Below, one piece after another: positions 17,562 through 25,502 of a DNA stretch of 64,000 nucleotides. The DNA comes from Pseudomonas brassicacearum subsp. neoaurantiaca (GTDB lineage: Bacteria > Pseudomonadota > Gammaproteobacteria > Pseudomonadales > Pseudomonadaceae). The notes beneath the pieces were generated by a model, which saw only the letters and a list, made by a program, of their open reading frames with translations, had not been told where the DNA came from and ran no database searches. The translations under genes were made by a program, and so were the position numbers. The stretch is from contig NZ_VDLV01000037.1 of NCBI RefSeq assembly GCF_013608025.1, positions 101,462-165,461 on the forward strand, read 5' to 3'. Position 1 is the first letter of the stretch. Each line of letters begins with the position of its first letter.

Positions 17562-18865
17562 CAACGAACTCCCGTCAGGCTGGTTTTCAAAGGTTGCGAA
17601 TCACGTTGGGATGCATCGCGGTAGTCGAAGTACGTGCGCTGTTTGACGATGTGCTCGGTGATATGCCGAGCGTCGTGCCACACGCCCCAGATGAACGCCG
17701 AGCCGCGCCGCGAGAGCCATGGCAGGCCGACAAAATAGAGGCCCGGCTCGTTGCTCACGCCGCGCTGATGCCGAGGCTTGCCGTCGGCTTTCAGCACATC
17801 GACGTTCAGCCAGCTGTAGTCCACCGAATACCCGGTGGCCCAGATGATGGTCGTGACGCCCGCTTCGACCAGGTCCAATGCCAGGATCGGATCGGTCATG
17901 CATTCAGGATCAGGCAACAACCGGCGCGCCTCGGGCTCGGGCGGCAGGTCCAGGCCATTGCGCTCGATATAGGCATCGGCGGCGTCAAGCAAGGCCAGGT
18001 AGTTTTCATCACCACGGGCGATGTTCTCGGCCAGGTTGGACTCGAAACTCACCAGGCTGCCGTCGAACGCCCGGGTCAGGCCCACCAGCGTGATGCCTTC
18101 GTGGGCCAGCCGACGAAAGTCCACGGTGTGGCCGCCCCGCGCGCCACTCACGGCGATGGTGACGTGCTCCTTGCCCGGCTTGACCGCTTCGGCATCCCAC
18201 TCGCCCAGCACCCCCAGCCACCAGCAGAAATCCCGGTTGCGATAGGCGCGTGGTGGGCGATCGTGAGCCCCCACCGAGAGATAGACCTGCTTGCCGGCGC
18301 GCTGCAATTCATCGGCAATCTGCACTCCCGACGATCCTGCACCGACCACCAGCACGGCACCTTCGGCCAACTGCGGGGGGTTGCGGTATTGCGCCGAATG
18401 AATCTGCGTGACCGTGGCCATTTCAGGCGCGATAGGCGGGATGACGGGGCGCTGGAAAGGACCGGTGGCGACCACCACATTTCTGGCTTCGATCAGGCCG
18501 TCCGACGTATCAACGGTAAACCCCGGACGACCGACAGTGCGCTCGACCTTGCGCACTTCCACCCCGGTGCGGATCGGCGCATTGAATTTGCGGGCATAGG
18601 CCTCGAAGTACTCGGCCACCTGGTCCTTGGAAGCAAAGGCATCGGGATCCAGGCCGGCGAATTCGAGGCCGGGAAAGCGGTCATGCCAGGCCGGGCCGTT
18701 GGCGACCAGCGAATCCCAGCGCGACGTGCGCCAGGCCTCGGCGATGCGGTTGCGCTCGACCACCAGGTGCGGCACGCCTTGGCGGCTCAAATGTTCACTC
18801 ATGGCGACACCGGCCTGGCCGGCACCTATTACAAGCGTATCGATGCGTAGGGTTTCAACGGGCAT
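17561..18865 (-). CDS. Flavin-containing monooxygenase-like oxidoreductase
   Basis: A 434-residue class B flavoprotein with two Rossmann motifs: GAGQAGVAMSEH (FAD, residues 14-25) and GAGSSGVQIADEL (NADPH, near 172). Between them QIHSAQYRNPPQL corresponds to the FMO/BVMO fingerprint region. These enzymes oxygenate soft nucleophiles such as N or S in the cytoplasm using NADPH and oxygen. It is the first gene of the operon with RidA, DUF1028 and the ArgE-like deacetylase. N-oxidation of an amine taken up by the polyamine-type binding protein is a sensible model, not a proven one. Confidence 0.87.
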   Translation of the reverse strand: MPVETLRIDTLVIGAGQAGVAMSEHLSRQGVPHLVVERNRIAEAWRTSRWDSLVANGPAWHDRFPGLEFAGLDPDAFASKDQVAEYFEAYARKFNAPIRTGVEVRKVERTVGRPGFTVDTSDGLIEARNVVVATGPFQRPVIPPIAPEMATVTQIHSAQYRNPPQLAEGAVLVVGAGSSGVQIADELQRAGKQVYLSVGAHDRPPRAYRNRDFCWWLGVLGEWDAEAVKPGKEHVTIAVSGARGGHTVDFRRLAHEGITLVGLTRAFDGSLVSFESNLAENIARGDENYLALLDAADAYIERNGLDLPPEPEARRLLPDPECMTDPILALDLVEAGVTTIIWATGYSVDYSWLNVDVLKADGKPRHQRGVSNEPGLYFVGLPWLSRRGSAFIWGVWHDARHITEHIVKQRTYFDYRDASQRDSQPLKTSLTGVR

Positions 18866-19102
18866 GTCTGGGCACTTCCGGCAGTGGGTTTGGCTCAGGT
18901 CGGCGCAGTGCCGCCTCGGGTTTCGGTTTCTTGTTATTCTGCGATTTCAGCTATCGAAATGAGCTGTCGAGGCGATTGTGTTGGCAGGCGGGAATTTGCG
19001 AAACGAGGGTTTTTGTTGTGGCTGGGAAGGAAAAAACTGCTCGGTCCGGCGTTGCGCCAACCGAGGGCAATCCTAGGTTCAAAAAGTACCGAAAAGGTGC
19101 AT

Positions 19103-20023
19103 TCAGCTAGGCCGGGCGGGGAACGCCTTGAGCTCGAGCTTCTCCATCACCAGCGCAATGAATGCCGAGACCGCCAAGGGCAGTTGCCGTCGGCTTGGGT
19201 AGAGCACGTTCAGGCCGAAGCCGCTGCGTTGGTACTGCGGCAGTACGCGCACCAACCGGCCAGCCTCCAGGTCCATGGCGCTCAGGGCCGACGGCAACAC
19301 GGCGATGCCCAGGCCCGCCACCGCTGCCTTGCGTAACGCCTGGGCGGTGTTGGCGTTGAAGCGGCTGGGTATCTGCACTTCCACTTCATGGCCATCCGGA
19401 CCGATGAGTTGCCACTGGCTCAGTCCACTGGGATGGGGAAAGTTCACGCTGTAGTGCCGAGCCAAGTCGTCCAACGACGTCGGCATGCCCCACCCAGCGA
19501 TGTAGGCCGGACTGGCCACCATGCCGTCGCTGGCATTGCTGATCAGTTGCCGGCCGACATACCCCGAGTCCTGCAACGCGCCGCCTCGAAACGCGACATC
19601 GACGCGATCGGCGATCAAGTCGACCCGGGAATCACTGAGCACAAAATCGAGTTGCACCCGCGGATGCGCGGCGAGGAAGTCGGCAATCCATTCCATCGGG
19701 AAGAAATCGAAGAAGTCCGCCATCGCGGCGATCCGCACCAGGCCGGCCGGTTCGTCGCTGCCATGCATCAAGGCCTGGCCCGCGTCGATCAAGCCGTCCA
19801 CCGCGCCCCCGCAACGCTCATAGAATCCCTCGCCCACGTGGGTCAACGTGAGCTTGCGGGTGGAGCGCTGTAACAACCTTGAGCCCAGTTGCACTTCCAA
19901 TTGCTGGACACGCCGGCTCACGGTGTTCGAAGGCATGCCCAAGCGCCTGGCCGCTTCGGCAAAACTGCCGCTGCGCACCACTTGGACAAACAGCGCCACG
20001 TCGTTCAAGTCCAGCATCGACAT
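19103..20023 (-). CDS. LysR-family transcriptional regulator
   Basis: A 306-residue LysR protein with an N-terminal helix-turn-helix (DLNDVALFVQVVRSGSFAEA, PSNTVSRRVQQLE) and an effector domain of the CrgA/DhcR-like branch. It is divergent from the pirin gene, with 112 nt between them, so it most likely regulates pirin and the old yellow enzyme, the usual quinone/electrophile response arrangement in proteobacteria. ATG at 20023 or 20017 may start it. Confidence 0.88.
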   Translation of the reverse strand: MSMLDLNDVALFVQVVRSGSFAEAARRLGMPSNTVSRRVQQLEVQLGSRLLQRSTRKLTLTHVGEGFYERCGGAVDGLIDAGQALMHGSDEPAGLVRIAAMADFFDFFPMEWIADFLAAHPRVQLDFVLSDSRVDLIADRVDVAFRGGALQDSGYVGRQLISNASDGMVASPAYIAGWGMPTSLDDLARHYSVNFPHPSGLSQWQLIGPDGHEVEVQIPSRFNANTAQALRKAAVAGLGIAVLPSALSAMDLEAGRLVRVLPQYQRSGFGLNVLYPSRRQLPLAVSAFIALVMEKLELKAFPARPS

Positions 20024-20135
20024 TCCTTCGTTTATTGGATGAGTTCAATCCGATTGTATCGGCTAATCAAGCCATTGGAAGCCGCTTACTCTTTGCCCAT
20101 CGAAACCAACGTCTCCAGAACGGCGAGGACCTTTC

Positions 20136-20975
20136 ATGAACAGCATCGTCGCGACGCCACCGCGCGCCATCGTCCACCGCACCCGTGGCAGCAGTCATGG
20201 CCCCATCATCCGGCTCATGAGCCCCGGCGACTTGGGTCAATTGTGCAAACCTTTCGTGTTCCTCGATCTGTTCGAATTAAGCGCCAAAGGCATGCCACGC
20301 GGCTTCGGCATGCACCCTCATTCCGGGATCGCGACGCTGACCTACATGATCGAGGGCGAAGTGGTCTACGAGGACACCACCGGCAAATCCGGCACGCTAC
20401 CGAGTGGCGGCATGGAATGGATGCAAGCCGGCAACGGCGTATGGCATGACGCCCGGCCCGTTGGCGGCTCGCCCATACGCGGGTTTCAACTCTGGGTAGC
20501 GTTGCCGCCCGACCAGGAGAATGCCCCGGCCCACAGCGTCTATCTCGCCCCCTCCGAGATTCCTCGGGACGGTCCGGCGTTGGTCCTGCTCGGCCAATAC
20601 GGCGCCGCGCGCAGCAGCGTCGCCGCACCCGCCGGCATGAACTACCTGGCCGTGCAGCTCAAGGACAAAGAGCGCTGGCGCTACACACCGCCGGCAGGCC
20701 ACGACGTTGCGTGGCTGGCCGTGAACAGCGGCAGCCTCGACGCGGGCGCAAATGTCGCTGCCGGTGAGATGGTGGTCTTCCAGGTCTGCGCCACAGCCAT
20801 CGACATCGTTGCCCGGGGCGCGACCTCCTTCGTGCTCGGTTCGGCGGTCAAGCATCCCCACGACCTGGTGATGGGTCACTACTCAGTCCACACCAGCGAG
20901 GCGGCGCTGGAACAGGGCGAAAGCGAAATCCGCCGCATCGGCGCCCAGTTGAAACAACAAGGGCGGCTGGCCTAG
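20136..20975 (+). CDS. Pirin family protein
   Basis: A 279-residue bicupin. The N-terminal cupin has the metal-binding HPHSGIATLTYMIEGE motif (His pair and Glu) and the pirin signature GGMEWMQAGNGVWH. Some bacterial pirins are quercetin 2,3-dioxygenases; others regulate enzymes by binding. It lies downstream of a divergent LysR gene and 46 nt before the old yellow enzyme gene, so all three form an electrophile/redox-stress unit. A GGCGAGGA-type site precedes the ATG. Confidence 0.9.
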   Translation: MNSIVATPPRAIVHRTRGSSHGPIIRLMSPGDLGQLCKPFVFLDLFELSAKGMPRGFGMHPHSGIATLTYMIEGEVVYEDTTGKSGTLPSGGMEWMQAGNGVWHDARPVGGSPIRGFQLWVALPPDQENAPAHSVYLAPSEIPRDGPALVLLGQYGAARSSVAAPAGMNYLAVQLKDKERWRYTPPAGHDVAWLAVNSGSLDAGANVAAGEMVVFQVCATAIDIVARGATSFVLGSAVKHPHDLVMGHYSVHTSEAALEQGESEIRRIGAQLKQQGRLA

Positions 20976-21021
20976 CCGTCCCTCGATCTCCATTTCCATT
21001 CCTGTTAATCAAAGGTGCCTC

Positions 21022-22098
21022 ATGAGCCACATCGGTCTTGATCTTCTGCTGTCACGCGTCCAGGTTGGCAAGCTGTCCCTGAAAAACCGCATGGTCATGG
21101 CCCCCATGACCCGCAGCCGCGCAGGTGACAGCGATGTCGCGACGCCGCTCATGGCCGAGTATTACAGCCAGCGGGCCAGCGCCGGCCTAATCGTTACCGA
21201 AGGCTCGCAGGTTTCGGCCCAAGGCAAGGGCTACCTGCGCACCCCCGGGATTTTCACCAGCCAGCAAGTCGCCAGCTGGAAACAGGTGACCGACGCTGTT
21301 CACGCCCAAGGTGGGCAAATCTACTTGCAACTCTGGCACGTGGGCCGGTTGTCCCATTCCCTGGTCCAGGCTGACGGCGCCCTGCCCGTGGCCCCGTCGG
21401 CGATCAAGGCCGACGGTGAAATCTATACCGCCGAAGGCCTCAAGCCCTATGAATTGCCCCGGGCCCTGGCGCTGGATGAAATCCCTAGCGTGGTCGATGA
21501 TTTCCGCAAGGCCGCCCTCAACGCCAAGCTCGCCGGTTTCGATGGAGTGGAGATTCACGGTGCCAACGGCTACCTGATCGACCAGTTCCTGCGTGACGGC
21601 ACCAACCAGCGCACCGATGCCTACGGCGGCTCGATCGAGAACCGCGCACGCTTCCTCAAGGAAGTGGTCGAGTCGGTGATCGAGGTGTTCGGCGCCAGCC
21701 GCGTTGGCGTTCGCCTGTCGCCGATCTTCAGCTATTTCTCGATGAGCGACAGCCATCCCCAGGCAACTTTCGACCACGCGGCCCGGATGCTCAGCCGCTA
21801 TGGCCTGGCTTACCTGCACATTGTGGAACTGGGCGAAGGCCCGTTCGATTTCCTCGAACTCAAGCGGCGCTTTGGCGGGCCGTACATTGCCAACGGCGGC
21901 TACAGCGCTGAACGTGCGAGCATGGCGATCAGCCAGGGCTCGGCGGACTTGGTGGCGTTTGGCACACCGTTCCTGGCGAATCCGGACCTGGTGGAGCGTT
22001 TCAGGTTGGGTGAGGCGTTGAACGCGGCAGATCCAGCCACGTTCTATCAGGGCGAAGAAGCGGGTTATACGGATTATCCGAGCCTGCCCACGCAATAA
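21022..22098 (+). CDS. Old yellow enzyme, NADH:flavin oxidoreductase
   Basis: A 358-residue FMN-binding TIM barrel, the usual length for NemA/XenB-like enzymes. Landmarks: RMVMAPMTRSR at the N-terminus, the WHVGRLSH segment, the substrate-binding His/Asn pair in EIHGANGYLIDQFLRD (about 180-195), and the phosphate-binding GGY plus GTPFLANPDLV near the end. It reduces activated C=C bonds, nitro-esters or quinones with NAD(P)H. A hairpin GCCTGCC/GGCAGGC overlaps the stop codon but has no T-tract. Co-directional with pirin. Confidence 0.92.
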   Translation: MSHIGLDLLLSRVQVGKLSLKNRMVMAPMTRSRAGDSDVATPLMAEYYSQRASAGLIVTEGSQVSAQGKGYLRTPGIFTSQQVASWKQVTDAVHAQGGQIYLQLWHVGRLSHSLVQADGALPVAPSAIKADGEIYTAEGLKPYELPRALALDEIPSVVDDFRKAALNAKLAGFDGVEIHGANGYLIDQFLRDGTNQRTDAYGGSIENRARFLKEVVESVIEVFGASRVGVRLSPIFSYFSMSDSHPQATFDHAARMLSRYGLAYLHIVELGEGPFDFLELKRRFGGPYIANGGYSAERASMAISQGSADLVAFGTPFLANPDLVERFRLGEALNAADPATFYQGEEAGYTDYPSLPTQ

Positions 22099-22151
22099 AG
22101 GCAGGCACACAGCGGGGCGCATGGAAGCGCTCCATTGCTCGCCACCTTGAG

Positions 22152-22248
22152 TTGTACAAAACTGCGAAATACTTATACAAAACACTTTATCTCGTACAAC
22201 TCATGCAGTACGCTCCGAATACTTGTACAGGAATACCACCATGTACAA
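22152..22248 (+). promoter_or_regulatory. Cluster of five TTGTACA-like motifs upstream of the fatty-acid modification operon
   Basis: TTGTACAAA (22152), TTATACAA (22173), TCGTACAA (22192), TTGTACAG (22223) and ATGTACAA (22241), spaced 21, 19, 31 and 18 bp. The palindromic TTGTACAA core and spacing near two helical turns suggest cooperative binding of a dimeric regulator. The same pair spacing (18 bp) recurs at 28690-28715 upstream of the facing operon. MerR-type LitR/CarH light regulators are the best candidates from known biology; none is in the window. Confidence 0.65.
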
Positions 22249-22263
22249 CTTTCGGAGCCTGAC

Positions 22264-22686
22264 ATGTCTGCCTTTCTCAAGGGTTTCGCCCACGCGTTCG
22301 CCGAACTGGACGCCAGCCGTCTGGCCGAACTCGACAGGCTCTACAGCGACGATGTGCTCTTCCAAGACCCATTGCACCGGGTCGAAGGGCTGCCGGCCTT
22401 GCGCGATTACTTCGCCCAGCTCTACGCCAACGTCCGCGACGTGCATTACGACTTTCATGGCTACGATGAAACCGCCACCGGCGAGGGCTACCTGCGCTGG
22501 ACGCTGCGCTTTCGTCACCCGCGCCTGAACGGAGGTGCACCGATCGAATTGGCAGGCTGCAGCTACTTGCGCTGGAACGATCGGGTCTATCTGCATCGGG
22601 ATTTCTTCGACGCCGGCGCCCTGCTCTACGAGCACTTGCCTCTCTTCGGGCCGCTCATTCGCTGGCTCAAGCGGAGGCTGGCATGA
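22264..22686 (+). CDS. SnoaL/NTF2-like protein, first gene of the operon
   Basis: A 140-residue nuclear-transport-factor-2-fold protein (FLKGFAHAFAELDASRL, YSDDVLFQDPLHRVEG, YLRWTLRFRHPRL, LHRDFFDAG). The ATG at 22264 has GGAG 9 nt upstream; longer readings in this frame run back through the TTGTACA motifs and are not credible. Its TGA overlaps the SDR start (ATGA). Such proteins occur at the head of light or singlet-oxygen induced fatty-acid modification operons in many proteobacteria. The molecular role is unknown. Confidence 0.86.
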   Translation: MSAFLKGFAHAFAELDASRLAELDRLYSDDVLFQDPLHRVEGLPALRDYFAQLYANVRDVHYDFHGYDETATGEGYLRWTLRFRHPRLNGGAPIELAGCSYLRWNDRVYLHRDFFDAGALLYEHLPLFGPLIRWLKRRLA

Positions 22687-23567
22687 GCCGCATCTGGCTG
22701 ACCGGTGCCAGCAGCGGAATCGGCGCCGAGCTGGCTGCGGTGCTGCTTGGACAGGGTCATCGCCTGGCATTGAGCGCGCGGCAAATCGGCCCACTGCAAG
22801 CCTTGGCTGAACGCTATCCAAACCAGGTATTGGTGCTGCCGGGGGACCTCAGCGATCCCGCGCAGGTGTCCGGCATTATCCAGCGCATCGACGTCGAATG
22901 GGCCGCGCTCGATCAGGTGATTCTCAACGCCGGCACCTGCGAATACCTGGAACCGGGGCAGTTCGACACACACCTGGTGCAACGTGTACTCGATACCAAT
23001 CTGTTGGGCACCTGCCATTGCCTGGAAGCAGCCCTGCCCCTGTTGCGCCGAGGCCAGGCGCCGCACCTGGTTGCGGTGTGCAGCGCGGTGACCTGGCTGG
23101 CCTTGCCCAGGGCCGGTGCCTACGGCGCATCCAAGGCTGCGTTGCGTTACCTGCTCGAGTCGTTGCGCATCGACCTGGCCGCCGAAGGCATCGACGTCAC
23201 CCTGGTGAGCCCCGGTTTTGTCGATACGCCTCTGACCCGGCGCAATGACTTTCCCATGCCGCAGATCTGGCCGGCACAACGGGCTGCGCAGCACATCGCG
23301 CGGCGCTTGAGCGCGCGCCCGCTGGATATCGCGTTCCCGTGGCTGTTCATTTTTGTCATGCGGTTGCTCGGGCACCCTGCCCGCGCGCTGGCGCCTTGCG
23401 CTTGGCCGTCGTCTTTCACGCAACGCCGGGGAGGCTTGAACCATGCGCATCGCAATCATTGGCAGCGGTATCTCGGGGCTGACCTGCGCCTACCTGTTGG
23501 CCCGCCAGCATCAGGTTACGGTGTTCGAAGCCGATGGCAGGATCGGCGGCCATACCCATACGGTTGA
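22683..23567 (+). CDS. SDR family oxidoreductase with frameshifted C-terminus
   Basis: A short-chain dehydrogenase: TGASSGIGAELA (cofactor motif, residues 7-18), NAG (near 82), catalytic Ser and YGASK (near 150). As read it is 294 residues and runs 125 nt into the next gene, which is abnormal. In the +1 frame the sequence after codon 231 continues LPARWRLALGRRLSRNAGEA and ends with TGA at 23437-23439, 3 nt before the next ATG, which is the expected family ending. One extra C in the CCC run at 23375-23377 explains it. The core catalytic domain is intact, so the enzyme may still work. Confidence 0.85.
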   Translation: MSRIWLTGASSGIGAELAAVLLGQGHRLALSARQIGPLQALAERYPNQVLVLPGDLSDPAQVSGIIQRIDVEWAALDQVILNAGTCEYLEPGQFDTHLVQRVLDTNLLGTCHCLEAALPLLRRGQAPHLVAVCSAVTWLALPRAGAYGASKAALRYLLESLRIDLAAEGIDVTLVSPGFVDTPLTRRNDFPMPQIWPAQRAAQHIARRLSARPLDIAFPWLFIFVMRLLGHPARALAPCAWPSSFTQRRGGLNHAHRNHWQRYLGADLRLPVGPPASGYGVRSRWQDRRPYPYG

Positions 23568-24690
23568 TATCGATTGGGAGGGCCGACGCTACGGCGTGGA
23601 CACTGGCTTCATCGTGTACAACGACTGGACCTACCCGAACTTCATCCGCCTGCTGGACCAGTTGGACGTGGCGTCACGCCCGACGGAAATGAGTTTCTCG
23701 GTGCAGGACCCGGTGTCCGGCCAGGAATACAAAGGGCACACCCTGGGCAGCCTGTTCGCCCGCCGACGCAACTTGTTGTCTCCAGGCTTCTGGGGCATGT
23801 TGCTGGACATTCTCAGGTTCAACCGCGAGGCAACTGCGGACCTGAAGGCGCAGCGTATCGACGGCGCCACTCGGTTGGGCGATTACCTGCGTGATCGGCG
23901 CTACGGCCAACGTTTCATCAACCACTACATCGTGCCGATGGGCTCGGCGATCTGGTCGATGTCGCCCGCCGGCATGCTCGAATTCCCGCTGCAATTCTTC
24001 GTGCGGTTCTGCCATAACCACGGCCTGCTGTCGGTGAACCAGCGGCCGCAATGGCGGGTGCTCGAGGGTGGCTCCCGCGCCTACATCGAGCCGTTGTGCG
24101 CACGTTTTCGCCGGCGTATTCATCTCGACTGTCCGGTGCAGCGGGTCAGCCGGGACGCCGACGGCGTGACCGTGCACAGCCATCGTGGCCCGGAGCGATT
24201 CGACAAGGTGGTATTCGCCTGTCACAGCGACCAGGCCTTGGCGCTGCTCGAAACCCCAAGCGTCGACGAAATCGACGTGCTCAGTGCCCTGGCCTACGCC
24301 CACAACGAGGTGCTGCTGCACACCGACACCCGATTATTGCCACGGCGCAAGAATGCCTGGGCGAGCTGGAACTACCGCCTGGGCGGTCCACCCCAGGCAC
24401 CCGCCGCGCTCACCTACAACATGAATATCCTCCAAGGGTTCGATGCCCCGGTGACTTTCTGCGTGAGCCTGAACCAAGGCACGTCGGTGGACCCGGCCAA
24501 GGTACTCGCCCGCTTCGACTATGCACACCCGCAATACAGCCTCGCCGGCGTCGCTGCCCAGGCCCGGCAAAATGACCTGCAAGGACAGCAGCACAGTTAT
24601 TTCTGCGGCGCTTATTGGGCCAGCGGCTTCCATGAGGACGGCGTGGTCAGCGCACTCGCCGTGGCGGAGCATTTCGGAGAAGTGCTTTGA
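23443..24690 (+). CDS. FAD-dependent amine-oxidase-like oxidoreductase
   Basis: A 415-residue flavoprotein of the NAD(P)/FAD-binding protein family near phytoene-desaturase and amine oxidases: MRIAIIGSGISGL at the N-terminus, then RIGGHTHTVDIDWEGRRYGVDTGFIVYN, and the C-terminal FAD-contact region CGAYWASGFHEDGVVSA. In the conserved operon with DUF1365 and a CFA-like methyltransferase it is a candidate for desaturating or oxidising the membrane fatty acids, comparable with the UfaD step of furan fatty acid synthesis described in Rhodobacter. That assignment is inference. Its TGA overlaps the next start as TTGA. Confidence 0.85.
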   Translation: MRIAIIGSGISGLTCAYLLARQHQVTVFEADGRIGGHTHTVDIDWEGRRYGVDTGFIVYNDWTYPNFIRLLDQLDVASRPTEMSFSVQDPVSGQEYKGHTLGSLFARRRNLLSPGFWGMLLDILRFNREATADLKAQRIDGATRLGDYLRDRRYGQRFINHYIVPMGSAIWSMSPAGMLEFPLQFFVRFCHNHGLLSVNQRPQWRVLEGGSRAYIEPLCARFRRRIHLDCPVQRVSRDADGVTVHSHRGPERFDKVVFACHSDQALALLETPSVDEIDVLSALAYAHNEVLLHTDTRLLPRRKNAWASWNYRLGGPPQAPAALTYNMNILQGFDAPVTFCVSLNQGTSVDPAKVLARFDYAHPQYSLAGVAAQARQNDLQGQQHSYFCGAYWASGFHEDGVVSALAVAEHFGEVL

Positions 24691-25502
24691 ACAGCAGCGT
24701 GTGCCATGGCTGGATCGATCATCGGCGCCGGACGCCGCGCGCCCACGCGTTCCGTTATCCCATCGGCATGCTTTACCTGGACCTCGCCGAGCAGGCGCAA
24801 GTGCTGGGCCTGTCGCGTTTATTGCAACCATGGCGGGTGGCGCCGCTGTGCTGGCGCGAGCGGGATTATCTGCCGGTCCTGACCCGCAAGGGTGTTCCGT
24901 TGATTCAAGCCGTGCGCGAGGTGCTGGAGACAGCCTTGGGCACCGCCCCTCAAGGCGAAATCCATCTGCTGACCCAACCACGCAGTTGGGGCCTGTCGTT
25001 CAATCCGGTGAGTTTTTACTTCTGCCACGAAACCGACGGGCGCCTGGCGGCAATCCTCTGTGAGGTGCGCAACACACCCTGGCGAGAACGCCACCATTAC
25101 GTATTGCCGGTAACCCCCGGCGCGCCGAACCTGTTCCAAGTCGCCAAGGCGTTCCATGTTTCACCGTTCCTGCCACGGGACATGGACTACCGCATGCGCT
25201 TCCTGATCCAGGACTCGCACATCCGCGTGCGCATGGAGAACTGGCGCGCCGGCCAGAAGGTGTTCGAGGCCGACCTCGCACTGCAACGTCGCCCCCTCGA
25301 CGCACCCGCACTGCGTCGCTATGTGCTGGCGTTTCCGTGGATGAGCCTGCGCACCGTGAGCGCCATCTATTGGCAGGCCCTGCGCCTGCTCTTCAAACGC
25401 ACGCCCCTGCACGACCATCAGGCCAGTGATGGCGACCTGAGCGTCGGCGAAACCGTCCATAAGGATCCAGACCATGTCCGAACCCACCTTGAGCGTCACT
25501 AA
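24687..25502 (+). CDS. DUF1365 family protein
   Basis: A 271-residue protein with the DUF1365 pattern: CHGWIDHRRRTPRAHAFRYPIGMLYLDL at the start, FNPVSFYFCHETDG in the middle and HVSPFLPRDMDYRMRF. The start is TTG at 24687, overlapping the previous stop by 4 nt with a GGAG 8 nt upstream, and the first residues match homologues from that point. The family has no known catalytic function; it is nearly always found with the FAD oxidoreductase and CFA-like methyltransferase. It overlaps the methyltransferase gene by 29 nt. Confidence 0.87.
   Translation: MNSSVCHGWIDHRRRTPRAHAFRYPIGMLYLDLAEQAQVLGLSRLLQPWRVAPLCWRERDYLPVLTRKGVPLIQAVREVLETALGTAPQGEIHLLTQPRSWGLSFNPVSFYFCHETDGRLAAILCEVRNTPWRERHHYVLPVTPGAPNLFQVAKAFHVSPFLPRDMDYRMRFLIQDSHIRVRMENWRAGQKVFEADLALQRRPLDAPALRRYVLAFPWMSLRTVSAIYWQALRLLFKRTPLHDHQASDGDLSVGETVHKDPDHVRTHLERH

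Noticed and set aside
22084..22109. Hairpin GCCTGCC/GGCAGGC after the old yellow enzyme gene as a terminator
   Set aside because: It overlaps the stop codon and has no T-tract.
22099..22263. ChrR/sigma-E type promoter for the fatty-acid modification operon
   Set aside because: I could not find the TGATC-N18-TAAG-type elements of that regulon; the TTGTACA repeats are the clear signal. No rpoE or chrR gene is in the window.
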